In this document: piece by piece, positions 24,847 to 35,576 of the stretch
Numbering within the stretch: the first letter of the stretch is position 1
Layout of the letters: each line of letters begins with the position of its first letter
DNA from: JAJFUV01 sp964561215
GTDB lineage: Bacteria > Acidobacteriota > Terriglobia > Bryobacterales > Bryobacteraceae
Assembly: GCA_964561215.1 (NCBI GenBank)
Contig: CAZLOS010000013.1
Coordinates: 1 to 64,000 of the forward strand
Direction: 5' to 3'
Length of the DNA stretch: 64,000 nt
Notes under the pieces: generated by a model
Seen by the model: only the letters and a program-made list of their open reading frames with translations
What the model was told of the DNA's origin: nothing
Databases searched by the model: none
Position numbers and translations under genes: made by a program

Positions 24847-26150
24847 AGTTTCTTGGCCCGCTTGGCCGCTTCCGCGGGATCCTCCAGGGCGACGCTTTCG
24901 CCTTCCCGCAGGCCGCTGAGCACCACGATGTCGGTCTCATTGCGCTTGCCTACCTGGATGGTGCGGACTTGGAAGTTGCGGCCTTTCTGCACATACACGG
25001 CGGGCTTACCCGCATACACGAAACTGGCGCGCACGGGGATCATCAATGTGCCGGGCTGGCTGTCGATGATGATTTCGGCGGTAGCGCTCATGCCCGGCCG
25101 CAATCGCGGATCCAGGTTCCTTAAAGTGGCGCGTGCCGGGAATATCTTCTCGGTCAGGCCCATGCCGCGCCACAGTAGTGCCGCGATGGGGCTGATCCAA
25201 TCCAGTTCCGCCAGGAATTCCTTCTCGGGCACCGCGTCCACGCGGATCCGTAACTGCTGCCCCACCTTGAGCTTCCCGCGATCCACCTCGTCGAGCTTCA
25301 GTTCAATGCGCATTTCGGAAAGGTCCGGGATCTCCGCGATGGCCGCACCTGTCCACGCCTTGTCCCCTTCCTTGAACGGCGGCGCGGAGCTGCCGAACGA
25401 ACCTTGCGTGCGCGCGTTGGGGAGCACGTTGAGGACGCCGTCGATGGGCGCGCGCACCACCATTTTGGTCAGATATCCCTTGGTACGGCCCAGATCCCGG
25501 ATCGTCTTATCTTTCTTCTGTTCCAGGCGGTCTATGTCCGCATCCTGGGTGGTCTTGTGAGAGTTGATCGTCGCCTTCACCTGGTTGAGTTCGCCTTGAG
25601 AGACTCCCACCTCAATCCGGTTCTTGGCTCCTTCGATTTCGCTCAGGATCTCCGCCTTGCTGGCCTCCAATTCCGCCCGCTGCAAGTTGTATCCGGACGT
25701 CATCAGGCTCATGGCGTCCGTCTCGTTGGTGATGCGATGGCTGGCCTTGGTCTGTACGATCTCGCTCTCGACGGTCCGGACGCTGGTGGTGTGCTCCAGG
25801 TAGTTCTGCTCCTGTTGAGCGGCATCGAACTCCACCACCACTTCCCCTTTGTGGATCGGCTTGCCCGATTCGGCCAGACGCACGATACTCGGGTTTGGCA
25901 CCTGCGGAGCCGTGAGCACAATGGACCTCACACTTCGGACTTCTCCCCGTGTGTTCACGCTGATGATGAACTCACCGCGGCGCACCCGCGCCACCGGCAC
26001 CTCCACCACGGTGTTCGTGTTCGTGTACCTGTAATAGGCGTACGCACCGCCGCTTGCCAGCACCGCACCCAGCGCCCAGAACAGAAGCTTACGCCTGCCG
26101 GCTCCGGGCCGCTGCCCAATTCGTTGTTTTGGCTTGACGTCCTTGGACAT
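24843..26150 (-). CDS. HlyD/MacA-type periplasmic adaptor
   Basis: 435 residues. A basic N-terminus and one membrane helix (about 25-43) are followed by the split lipoyl domain, a coiled-coil hairpin (about 120-220) and a beta-barrel domain with LDEVDRGKLKVGQ and LRPGMSATAEI. It is a normal-sized adaptor, unlike its two neighbours. The gene is coupled to the next adaptor by a 4-bp overlap and follows the first adaptor by 22 bp. Confidence 0.9.
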   Translation of the reverse strand: MSKDVKPKQRIGQRPGAGRRKLLFWALGAVLASGGAYAYYRYTNTNTVVEVPVARVRRGEFIISVNTRGEVRSVRSIVLTAPQVPNPSIVRLAESGKPIHKGEVVVEFDAAQQEQNYLEHTTSVRTVESEIVQTKASHRITNETDAMSLMTSGYNLQRAELEASKAEILSEIEGAKNRIEVGVSQGELNQVKATINSHKTTQDADIDRLEQKKDKTIRDLGRTKGYLTKMVVRAPIDGVLNVLPNARTQGSFGSSAPPFKEGDKAWTGAAIAEIPDLSEMRIELKLDEVDRGKLKVGQQLRIRVDAVPEKEFLAELDWISPIAALLWRGMGLTEKIFPARATLRNLDPRLRPGMSATAEIIIDSQPGTLMIPVRASFVYAGKPAVYVQKGRNFQVRTIQVGKRNETDIVVLSGLREGESVALEDPAEAAKRAKKL

Positions 26151-26172
26151 GCTACGATTCCGTCCTCGCGCT

Positions 26173-27951
26173 CTATTGCGTCTTGACCCGCTGCGGCGGC
26201 CGTTCCGCGGCCAGCACCTCGCCCGGGCGCAGGCCTGAGCGGATCACCGCCGTGGTGTTGTTCGTCAGTCCGACCGACACATCACGCTTCTGCCAGCCGG
26301 AACCGTCTTTCACGTACACGTACGGACCATCCCGCCCCGGCTCCTCAAACAGCGCTTCGCGCGGCGCGAGTGCGGGTCCGGATTCAGATCCCACCACCAC
26401 GTCCACGCTCACCGACAAATCCGGGATAACCCGAGGATCCAGCTTGTCCAGCTTCAGGGTCACCGGGATCTCACTGAGGAAGCTCGCCCGGAAGCGCCCG
26501 GTCCGTCCCAGCGCTCCCACCGAGTACACATGGGCCGGCAACTCCAGGTCGGGGTAGGCGTCGAAGCGAACCCGCGCACGCGCGCCGATCCTTATGGCTT
26601 CCACGTCGGCCTGGTTCACGAACGCGTTTACGATCATCGAGTTCGGGTCCACCACCTTCATGAACAGTTGCCCCGGCCATAGTTGGTCGCCAGCCTGGAT
26701 GGTCGCGAATTCCGTGCCCCGGATGATCGGCTGCACCACGGCAATCCCGTCCAATGGTGCCTTCATGACCATACGGTCGATGTTGGCCTCCACGCGCCGC
26801 AGTTCGTTGCGAGACTGTTTGAGCTCGATCTGGCCCGACTTCAGCCGGGAAGCCTCGATCTCGTCGACATAACGCGCCTCGGCCAGGATTTCCTTCTGGA
26901 GAGCCGCGGCCTGCTCCTCGGCCAGTTTCAAGGTCTCGGTGGTGATGGCGGATTGCACCGGGATTGTTTTGAGGTCCAGGCGCGCTTTCTCGAGATCCGC
27001 TTTCACTGTGCGCACGGACTGCTCGTAAGCCTTTCGAGTTACTTCAAGGTTGGCTTTCAAGGTGCGGAAGCTAGCCTCGGCCTGCTTGACGGTGTCGCGG
27101 TAATCGTCCAGCCGCGTCAACTGGTACTGGCGGTCAAAGGACGCCACTGTATCGCCCTTCGACACGCGCGCGCCGGATTCCTTCAGTTCCTCGATTACCA
27201 TCATCCAGTCCCCGCCGCCGCCACCGCCGCCACCGCCGCTGCCGATGCCGCCCGCCGTCGACGTCGATCCCAGCCCCGAACTCCCCATCGCGCTGGATGT
27301 GGCGGAAGTGCTCTTGAGGGCCGCCGAACTCCGCGACGATGTTCCCACGGACTGAGTTTTGGCAAACCGGCTCGTCATGGAACTGCTTCCGCCTGTCGAG
27401 GAGGATGCGGACGCCGAAGAAGAGGACGGGGATGAACTGGAAGACGCTCCTGTGGCCGCCGACGGAGTACCGGAACTTGATGTGGCGCTGCTGCCGGCGG
27501 ACGAACCGCTGCTGGACGAACTGCTCGACCGCCCACCTCCGCCGCCGCGGTTGACCGCCACCGTAATGGACGTGCCTCCGCCCGAGGTGTCCATGCTCAC
27601 CGACATGCCGCCCCGGCGTCCCGCCAACTGCGGTGCGTTCAAGGAGGCGTAACGCTCGGCCGAGGTGACTCCCGTCAGGCGGAGCGTGCGATCCAGGCCA
27701 CCGCGCGTGGCGGTGACGGTCCGCAGAGCCGCCGCAGGCCCCTGTGGTCCCCCGGTGTCGGGCTGCGCGGCCCGGTTTTTCAACCACCATAGCCCGAGCC
27801 CGCCTAGCGTCAGCACCAGCGCAAACAGTCCCCAAACGAGCTTCCTGGGGGGGCGGCGCACAGTTGGAACGGGCTCCGGCCGGGGTTGCTCCGGCCGAGG
27901 TTGCCTTTCAGGCGCGGGAAGACCTGCAAGTTGAGATTGCATGGGTTCCAT
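26173..27951 (-). CDS. HlyD-type periplasmic adaptor with a long Ser/Gly low-complexity insert
   Basis: 592 residues, first gene of the efflux operon. A Pro/Arg-rich cytoplasmic tail (1-36) is followed by a membrane helix (about 38-57). The lipoyl domain is interrupted between about residues 122 and 247 by Ser/Gly runs, including SSSSSSSG and a run of nine Gly, before WMMVIEELKESGARVSKGD resumes the fold. A coiled coil (about 275-380) and a beta-barrel with IPDLSVSVDVVVGS follow. Periplasmic location is expected. The insert is far from the usual adaptor design and its role is unknown. Confidence 0.87.
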   Translation of the reverse strand: MEPMQSQLAGLPAPERQPRPEQPRPEPVPTVRRPPRKLVWGLFALVLTLGGLGLWWLKNRAAQPDTGGPQGPAAALRTVTATRGGLDRTLRLTGVTSAERYASLNAPQLAGRRGGMSVSMDTSGGGTSITVAVNRGGGGGRSSSSSSSGSSAGSSATSSSGTPSAATGASSSSSPSSSSASASSSTGGSSSMTSRFAKTQSVGTSSRSSAALKSTSATSSAMGSSGLGSTSTAGGIGSGGGGGGGGGDWMMVIEELKESGARVSKGDTVASFDRQYQLTRLDDYRDTVKQAEASFRTLKANLEVTRKAYEQSVRTVKADLEKARLDLKTIPVQSAITTETLKLAEEQAAALQKEILAEARYVDEIEASRLKSGQIELKQSRNELRRVEANIDRMVMKAPLDGIAVVQPIIRGTEFATIQAGDQLWPGQLFMKVVDPNSMIVNAFVNQADVEAIRIGARARVRFDAYPDLELPAHVYSVGALGRTGRFRASFLSEIPVTLKLDKLDPRVIPDLSVSVDVVVGSESGPALAPREALFEEPGRDGPYVYVKDGSGWQKRDVSVGLTNNTTAVIRSGLRPGEVLAAERPPQRVKTQ

Positions 27952-27999
27952 TGCCCTGCATCGCGAGAAACGATCCCGGGCACAGTTATCGTATCAGAA

Positions 28000-28036
28000 A
28001 TTATAAGACGTTCATCCACCGCATAAGGTTATGCGG
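28000..28036 (-). promoter_or_regulatory. Candidate promoter and operator of the efflux operon
   Basis: On the minus strand a perfect TATAAT lies at 28005-28000, about 50 bp before the first adaptor's ATG. The -35 region is not consensus. It is overlapped by an inverted repeat with 8-bp arms, CCGCATAA-GG-TTATGCGG, at 28019-28036, well placed for a repressor or activator. Because it also lies 36 bp past the rho stop codon it could instead be a terminator hairpin, though no T run follows. Confidence 0.45.
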
Positions 28037-28072
28037 CGGGATTGAGAATCCCGGCACGGAGCATATCCGCCG

Positions 28073-29521
<1,449 letters not shown>

Positions 29522-30102
29522 AGCTCTTTCACTCCTTGGCCGGTTACGGCCGAGAACGGCACCAGCAGGCCGTCCGGATATTCCTCCCGGATGGCGGCCA
29601 GGCCGCGCTCTCTTTCCTGGTTGCTTTTCAACTTGTCGATCTTGGTGGCCACCACCAGGTACGGCATACCGTGGTATTCAAGCCACTCTTTGAGTTCCAG
29701 ATCCGGCTCCATCCAGCCGCGGCGGGCGTCCAGAAGCAGGACGGACAACTCCAAATTACTTCGGTCGAGCAGGTAGCTCTCGATCAGGCGCTTCCAGCGC
29801 GCCTTTTCACTTAACGGCACCCGCGCGTATCCGTATCCGGGCAGGTCGACAAACAACAACTTCCCGCCCACACGGAAGAAATTGATTGTTTGCGTGCATC
29901 CCGGCGTCGCGCTCGTTCGAGCCAACCCTTTTACACCCATCAGGCTGTTGAGCAGCGTAGACTTACCTACGTTGCTCCGGCCGAGGAACGCAACCTCGGG
30001 GCGCCCGTCCCTGGGGAACAAATCGGCGCTCGCTGCACTAATTATAAACTCGGCATCGAGGGTTGTGCGCCGTGGCTGCGGCAAGCTCCACCCCCTGCGG
30101 CG

Positions 30103-32505
30103 TTACTGCGGCCGGCTCTCGTCGGCCGGTTGCGCAATGATCTCGGCCGGTTGCGAGGCCGCCAACGCCGTTACCTCTCTCTCCAGTGCGATCTTCAAAA
30201 CCTCGTCCATCGAATCGACGAAGTGCAACTTCATATCCTTGCGGATGATCTCGGGGATATCCGGTAGATCCTTCTCGTTGTCCCGCGGCATGATGGCTTC
30301 AAAAATCCCGTGCCGGTGTGCCGCCAGCAACTTCTCCTTCAGGCCGCCGATAGGCAGCACCTTACCGCGCAAAGTAATCTCTCCGGTCATGGCCACGTCG
30401 CAGCGCACCGGAATCTTGGTCAGTGCGCTCGTGATCGCCGTGGCGATGGTAATTCCGGCCGAAGGACCATCCTTGGGGATGGCCCCTTCGGGCACGTGGA
30501 CGTGTATGTCCAGGTGCCGGTAGAAATCCTTGGGTAGTCCGAGGGAAACCGCGCGCGACCTCACGTAGCTCATGGCCGCTTGCGCCGATTCCTGCATGAC
30601 GTCGCCCAGCTTGCCCGTGGCGGTGAGCTTGCCCCGGCCGTCCATGATGGTCACCTCGGTGGACAGAATCTGGCCGCCCACTTCGGTCCACGCCAGGCCC
30701 GTGGCTGCGCCCACTTCGTTGTGCCGGTCCGCCGCCAGATCGCGGAACTTTTGCGGACCCAGCAACTCGGTCACTACCTCAGGCGTAACCGTCACTTTCG
30801 GGAAGCTCTGCTTTTCGTTGGCGACCACCTTGCGCGCAATCTTGCGCAGAATGTTGCCCGCCTCGCGCTCCAGGTTGCGCACGCCGGCTTCGCGGGTGTA
30901 GTACTCGATCAAGCTCAGCAGGGCCTCATCGGTGAATTCCGCTTCCTTGCCCGTCAATCCGCAGGCGTGCATCTGCTTGGGCACCAGGAACCGCTTGGCG
31001 ATCTCCAGCTTTTCCTGTTCCGTGTAGCCCGACAGCCGGATCACTTCCATGCGGTCCTGCAGCGCCGGCGGCACTGTATGAATCACGTTGGCCGTGCAAA
31101 TGAAAAATACCTGGCTGAGGTCGTACTCGACGTCCAGGTAGTGGTCCTGGAACATGTAGTTCTGTTCCGGATCGAGCACCTCGAGCAGCGCCGCCGACGG
31201 GTCGCCGCGGAAGTCGGTGGACATCTTGTCCACTTCGTCCAACATGAACACGGGGTTGCGCGTGCCGGCCTTCTTCATCATCTGGATGATCTGGCCGGGT
31301 AGCGCGCCGATGTACGTTCTGCGGTGCCCGCGAACTTCGGCTTCGTCGCGCACCCCGCCCAACGAAAGCCGCACGAACTTGCGGCCGGTGGCCTTGGCGA
31401 TAGACATGCCGAGCGAGGTCTTGCCCACGCCCGGAGCGCCGACAAAGCACAGGATCGAACCTTTGGGCTCCTTCACCAGGCGCCGCACGGCCAGGAATTC
31501 GAGGATGCGTTCCTTGATCTTCTCCAGGCCGTAGTGATCGGCTTCCAGCACCTGTTCGGCGTGCTTAAGATCGCGGATTTCCTTGGACTTCTTCTTCCAC
31601 GGCACGGCCAGCAGCCAGTCCAGGTAGCTGCGCGAAACCGTGGATTCGGCCGACATCGGCGGCATGGCTTCCAGCCGGTGCAGTTCGGCCATGGCCTTTT
31701 CCTGCGCATCGGCCGTCATGCCGGCGGTCTCGATCTTCTTCTTCAGTTCGTCGAACTCGTTCTTGTCGCCCCGGCCCAGTTCCTTCTGGATGGCCTTGAT
31801 CTTCTCGTTGAGGTAATACTCTTTCTGTGCCCGCTCCATCTGCCGCTTCACGCGGCCCTGGATAGTGCGGTCCATGTTGAGCTTCTCGATCTCGATGTCG
31901 AGCATTTCGGCCACGCGCGTGAGCCGGTCCACCGGATCGAAGATCTCGAGCAGTTCCTGCTTTTCCTCGATGGTGAGCTGGAGGTTCGCGCCGACCGTGT
32001 CGGCCAGCCGACCGGCGTCATCCAGGCGCACGGCGGCGATCATGGTCTCGTAATTCAGGTTCTGGCTGAGCTTGACGTACTGCTCGAACAGCGTCGTGAC
32101 GCGCCCGGTCAGCGATTCCAGTTGTGGGCCTGGCTCCACTTTGAAGTGGAACGTGCGGACCAGGGCCCGGAAGAAGCCCTCGTCGTCACTGACCGAAATC
32201 ACCTTGCCCCGCTCGACGCCTTCCACCAGGACCTTGATGTTGCCATCGGGCAGCTTCAGGCTTTGCACGATGGTGGCCACCGTGCCGACACTGTAAATTT
32301 CGTCCGGCCGCGGTTCGTCCACGCCCGCATCGTGTTGCGTAGCCAGGAAGATCTTCTTATCGTGCGCCAGAGCGTCCTCCAGCGCCTTCACGCTTGACTC
32401 GCGGCCCACTACGAACGGGGTCATCATGTGCGGGAAGATGACCACGTCCCGGATGGGCATCATCGGCAAGCGCTTGCTGTCGGATTTCTCTTTCGCGATA
32501 AGCAT
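30103..32505 (-). CDS. lon: ATP-dependent protease Lon
   Basis: 800 residues. The N-terminal substrate-binding domain (to about 210, beginning LPMMPIRDVVIFPHM) and a coiled coil precede the AAA+ module with Walker A GAPGVGKTS and Walker B VFMLDEVDK. The C-terminal protease has the catalytic Ser in KDGPSAG and Lys in GGLKEKLL. Lon degrades misfolded and regulatory proteins in the cytoplasm. It lies 64 bp downstream of clpX on the same strand. Confidence 0.98.
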   Translation of the reverse strand: MLIAKEKSDSKRLPMMPIRDVVIFPHMMTPFVVGRESSVKALEDALAHDKKIFLATQHDAGVDEPRPDEIYSVGTVATIVQSLKLPDGNIKVLVEGVERGKVISVSDDEGFFRALVRTFHFKVEPGPQLESLTGRVTTLFEQYVKLSQNLNYETMIAAVRLDDAGRLADTVGANLQLTIEEKQELLEIFDPVDRLTRVAEMLDIEIEKLNMDRTIQGRVKRQMERAQKEYYLNEKIKAIQKELGRGDKNEFDELKKKIETAGMTADAQEKAMAELHRLEAMPPMSAESTVSRSYLDWLLAVPWKKKSKEIRDLKHAEQVLEADHYGLEKIKERILEFLAVRRLVKEPKGSILCFVGAPGVGKTSLGMSIAKATGRKFVRLSLGGVRDEAEVRGHRRTYIGALPGQIIQMMKKAGTRNPVFMLDEVDKMSTDFRGDPSAALLEVLDPEQNYMFQDHYLDVEYDLSQVFFICTANVIHTVPPALQDRMEVIRLSGYTEQEKLEIAKRFLVPKQMHACGLTGKEAEFTDEALLSLIEYYTREAGVRNLEREAGNILRKIARKVVANEKQSFPKVTVTPEVVTELLGPQKFRDLAADRHNEVGAATGLAWTEVGGQILSTEVTIMDGRGKLTATGKLGDVMQESAQAAMSYVRSRAVSLGLPKDFYRHLDIHVHVPEGAIPKDGPSAGITIATAITSALTKIPVRCDVAMTGEITLRGKVLPIGGLKEKLLAAHRHGIFEAIMPRDNEKDLPDIPEIIRKDMKLHFVDSMDEVLKIALEREVTALAASQPAEIIAQPADESRPQ

Positions 32506-32569
32506 AGTTGCGTGTCTGGGATGACGAACGAAGGGGTTCGCTGTGTACTGCGCCGGGTTTTGCTTCCGG

Positions 32570-33847
32570 TTAACCGGCTTTTTCGAGCAGAGCCAGGTTG
32601 ATCTTCTGCGCCATGACCATCTCCTTGGTGACCAGGAACTCTCTCACCTTCTTATAGCTGGGGAGATAGTACATGAGATCCAACATCAAATCTTCGAGAA
32701 CCATGCGCAAGCCCCTTGCCCCTATCTTGCGCTCCATGGCCAGCTCGGCGATCGCCTCGATTGCGTCGTCGCCAAACTTCAGTCTAACATTTTCGAACTC
32801 GAACAGCTTCTGGTACTGCCGGATGATGGCGTTCTTCGGCCGCACCAGGATCTCCATGAGAGCTTCCTTGCTGAGTTCCTCGAGGACGCCGATCACCGGC
32901 AGGCGGCCCACGAACTCAGGTATGAATCCGTAACGGATGAGGTCGATCGGCTGCGTCTGCGCGAGCAGGTCCAGATCCCGGCGTCCGCTGGAGTTGCCGC
33001 GCCGTATACTCTCCGCCCGCTGATCGTCGTTCAGGAAGCCGATGGACTTGCGGCCCACCCGGCGGCCCACTACTTTTTCCAGCCCCACGAACGCGCCGCC
33101 GCAAATGAACAGGATGTTGCTGGTGTCCACGGGGGTGAATTCCTGGTGGGGGTGCTTGCGCCCGCCCTGCGGCGGCACATTGGCCACGGTCCCTTCCAGG
33201 ATCTTCAGCAGGGCCTGCTGCACGCCCTCGCCCGAGACGTCGCGCGTGATGGACGGGTTTTCGTCCTTGCGTCCGATCTTGTCGATTTCGTCGATGTAGA
33301 TGATGCCCTGCTGGGCTTTCTGGACATCCCAGTCGGCGTTCTGCAGCAGGCGCAGGATGATGTTCTCGACGTCCTCGCCCACGTAACCGGCTTCGGTCAG
33401 CGTGGTGGCGTCCACGATGGCGAACGGCACGTCCAGGATGCGCGCCAGAGTCTGCGCCAGCAGCGTTTTACCGGTTCCGGTGGGCCCGATGAGAAGAATG
33501 TTGCTTTTGCCCAATTCCACGTCACCCGCCATCCGCTGCTTGCTCATCTGGATGCGTTTGTAGTGGTTATAAACAGCCACGGCGAGCTTCTTCTTCGTAC
33601 CTTCCTGGCCGATAACGTACTGCTCCAGATAGTCTTTTAATTCGAGAGGCTTGGGCAGCTTGTGCGGCGCGCCATAGGGTTGCTCCCGGCGGTCGTCTTC
33701 AAGGATCGAGTTGCATACGGCGATGCACTCGTCGCAGATATAAGCGCGTGGATAGTCGCTCGGCGAGCTGATCAGCTTACCGACAACGTCCTGGCTTTTA
33801 TGGCAGAAGGAACAGCGTAATGTTTCGTCGGATCCTGGCCGCTTCAC
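32570..33847 (-). CDS. clpX: ATP-dependent Clp protease ATP-binding subunit ClpX
   Basis: 425 residues. The N-terminal zinc-binding domain (CSFC...CDEC) is intact. The AAA+ domain has Walker A GPTGTGKT, Walker B YIDEIDK and the pore-loop segment GYVGED. ClpX unfolds tagged proteins and feeds ClpP. clpP and the trigger-factor gene, its usual upstream partners, are not next to it. A hairpin at 33902-33929 lies in its leader. Confidence 0.98.
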   Translation of the reverse strand: MKRPGSDETLRCSFCHKSQDVVGKLISSPSDYPRAYICDECIAVCNSILEDDRREQPYGAPHKLPKPLELKDYLEQYVIGQEGTKKKLAVAVYNHYKRIQMSKQRMAGDVELGKSNILLIGPTGTGKTLLAQTLARILDVPFAIVDATTLTEAGYVGEDVENIILRLLQNADWDVQKAQQGIIYIDEIDKIGRKDENPSITRDVSGEGVQQALLKILEGTVANVPPQGGRKHPHQEFTPVDTSNILFICGGAFVGLEKVVGRRVGRKSIGFLNDDQRAESIRRGNSSGRRDLDLLAQTQPIDLIRYGFIPEFVGRLPVIGVLEELSKEALMEILVRPKNAIIRQYQKLFEFENVRLKFGDDAIEAIAELAMERKIGARGLRMVLEDLMLDLMYYLPSYKKVREFLVTKEMVMAQKINLALLEKAG

Positions 33848-33901
33848 AAAGAGTCTCCCGGGCGAACTGTGCTTCTATTCACCCGTCGAGGAGGAGGTGA
33901 C

Positions 33902-33929
33902 CCCAAGCCCCATTATCTCTCGGCTTGGG
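33902..33929 (-). terminator. Hairpin between the coiled-coil protein gene and clpX
   Basis: CCCAAGCC at 33902-33909 pairs with GGCTTGGG at 33922-33929 across a 12-nt loop. It lies past the end of the gene at 33966-34442 and about 55 bp before clpX. No T run follows on either strand, so it could be a weak terminator or an element of the clpX leader. Confidence 0.35.
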
Positions 33930-33965
33930 CGGGCTGGCAAACACATAGTCTGCATGGGCTGCCGC

Positions 33966-34442
33966 TCACGCCACTCCCCGCACCTTGGAAGGTCCTCCGG
34001 GAGGGAGCGCCTTGGCCGTGAAAACCGAGCAGGCGTTGCTCAGTTGCCGTATGTCGCTACCCTCTTCCACCACCATTTCGTGTTCCACCCAGTTCGACAG
34101 CGGAATGTTGCGGAAGTAGAGCCGCTCCTGGAGCACCATCGATTTCTTGTTCAGAAATAAAGACTTGCTCTCTCTCAGGTAATGCCGTTCTTCCACCCGG
34201 AATTCACCCAGGAAACTCTCCAGGGCCCGGTGTTCGGCCTCCTCCCTCGCCGCCTTCACTTTGTCTTCAACCCTCTTTTCGTGGGAGGCCAGTTCGGCGC
34301 GCGTTTGCGCGGACTGCTCCCGTTCCTGGGCCAGCACGACCTCCATCCGCGCCTGCATGATGTAGAAGGCAAGCAGCGCGCTTCCGGCGGCGATAAACAG
34401 TGGCAGACCGATCCAAAGGAGTGCAGCCATAAGACTACTCAC
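33966..34442 (-). CDS. Hypothetical protein: one membrane helix plus coiled coil
   Basis: 158 residues; not a family I recognise. Residues about 5-28 form a membrane helix that starts the protein, followed by a charged helical stretch (about 30-75, VVLAQEREQSAQTRAEL onward) likely to be a coiled coil. The C-terminal half is globular and includes ESFLGEFRVEERHYLRES and ERLYFRNIPLSNWVEHEMV. The design suggests a small inner-membrane protein with a cytoplasmic or periplasmic coil. It is flanked by hairpins on both sides and appears to be transcribed alone. Confidence 0.65.
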   Translation of the reverse strand: MSSLMAALLWIGLPLFIAAGSALLAFYIMQARMEVVLAQEREQSAQTRAELASHEKRVEDKVKAAREEAEHRALESFLGEFRVEERHYLRESKSLFLNKKSMVLQERLYFRNIPLSNWVEHEMVVEEGSDIRQLSNACSVFTAKALPPGGPSKVRGVA

Positions 34443-34498
34443 TCAAAGATCGGCTGGGGGAGTGGAAACTTTAGGGCTAAGGTCATGACCCAAGCGTA

Positions 34499-34533
34499 GG
34501 TGGTTCACCCGGCAGGGCTTAGGGTGAACCACC
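34499..34533 (-). terminator. Strong hairpin after the secreted-protein gene
   Basis: GGTGGTTCACCC at 34499-34510 and GGGTGAACCACC at 34522-34533 form a perfect 12-bp stem with an 11-nt loop. It begins 16 bp past the stop of the minus-strand gene at 34549. There is no T run, so it may end transcription with Rho help or protect the 3' end of the ECF operon mRNA. Confidence 0.6.
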
Positions 34534-34548
34534 ATGTTTGGAAGGGGC

Positions 34549-35079
34549 TTACTTCACAGGGGTAGCCGTGACCTCAAGCTGCAGAGTGCGGGGCGAGGTA
34601 AGGTCGTCGGATGAGAACAGCACCGTGGGCTTGCCGATGATCAAGACGACGGCGGAATTCCATTTGTTTTGGCGGATCGACGGGGCCAAAGTAACCGCCT
34701 TTTCTTGCAAAGGTGCCATCGTGCTCAACTCCGCGCTCACGTACATGGCAAGGGTGTTCTGAAGTCTCTGCGCTGAGTTGCAGTCAATGTTCACGCCCAC
34801 GTCGACGTATTGAAACTGTCGCGCTTCCGGAGGCCCCGCCGGGATCGGCGTTCGGGTACCCGTACGGATTGAGCTGCGGTCCTTCCCGCTCGCGAGTGTC
34901 ACCAACGAATAATCCCGACTGTTGACCACTTTGCCGTGCTCGACCTCCTTCACTACGAAGTCCAGACGGAAGTACTCCGGTTCGACGGCGGGCGCGGCCG
35001 GTTTATCGGCCTGTGCCAGCAGCAGTCCTGTAGCCAGGATCGCCGCGACCGCCAGTTTGTACTTTGTTTTCATGACCAT
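34549..35079 (-). CDS. Hypothetical secreted protein in the ECF sigma operon
   Basis: 176 residues with a clear signal peptide (MVMKTKYKLAVAAILATGLLLAQA). The mature part has alternating beta-type sequence, including FRLDFVVKEVEHGKVVNSRDY and a C-terminal QLEVTATPVK, and no Cys pair or catalytic motif. A good ribosome binding site (AAGGAG) precedes two possible ATGs at 35079 and 35073. It is the third gene after the sigma factor and the membrane protein, separated by 14 bp. I cannot assign a function. Confidence 0.75.
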   Translation of the reverse strand: MVMKTKYKLAVAAILATGLLLAQADKPAAPAVEPEYFRLDFVVKEVEHGKVVNSRDYSLVTLASGKDRSSIRTGTRTPIPAGPPEARQFQYVDVGVNIDCNSAQRLQNTLAMYVSAELSTMAPLQEKAVTLAPSIRQNKWNSAVVLIIGKPTVLFSSDDLTSPRTLQLEVTATPVK

Positions 35080-35093
35080 TCTTCTCCTTGGCG

Positions 35094-35576
35094 TTATCCG
35101 CCATTATTCAAAGGTTCAATTACGATCGGTTCAATCGGTTTTGGTTCGACCGGTGCCAACAATTCGCGTGCCTTCTCGGGCGACTGCGCCACGAGTTGGA
35201 GCAGTGCCCGCTCCTGGGGTGACAGCGGCGAAGGCGTCGGGAACACCTCGCGCTTGGGCAGCGGCACCGGCCTTGGCCGCGCAGCCCTCTTCACGACAGG
35301 CCGCACGAGCGCCGGCGCCTGAGGCACGCTGAGCGCGACAGGCGACGGGGGGGCGACTGGCGGCTGATCGCGATACACGAACACCGCGAGCAAACACGCC
35401 AGCGCCGGAACAGCCACCGCCACCCACCGCCACCAGTGGACGCGCCGGCTAACGCCCGGCTCGCGGACACGGGCCAGGATACGCTGCTCCATGCCGGCTG
35501 GCGGCTCGACGTTGGCGTACTCCGCCAGCGCCGCATCCAGCCTTCGGTCGAGTTCGCTTCTCTCGTCACCGTTCAT
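35094..35576 (-). CDS. Single-pass membrane protein, candidate anti-sigma factor
   Basis: 160 residues. A charged cytoplasmic N-terminus (1-45: SELDRRLDAALAEYANVEPP) precedes one membrane helix (about 48-67). A Pro-rich periplasmic part ends with a short helix near PLSPQERALLQLVAQ. No zinc-binding His-Cys motif is present. Its start overlaps the sigma factor's stop by 11 bp. Topology and coupling are those of anti-sigma factors, which hold the ECF sigma at the membrane; that role is inferred. Confidence 0.65.
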   Translation of the reverse strand: MNGDERSELDRRLDAALAEYANVEPPAGMEQRILARVREPGVSRRVHWWRWVAVAVPALACLLAVFVYRDQPPVAPPSPVALSVPQAPALVRPVVKRAARPRPVPLPKREVFPTPSPLSPQERALLQLVAQSPEKARELLAPVEPKPIEPIVIEPLNNGG

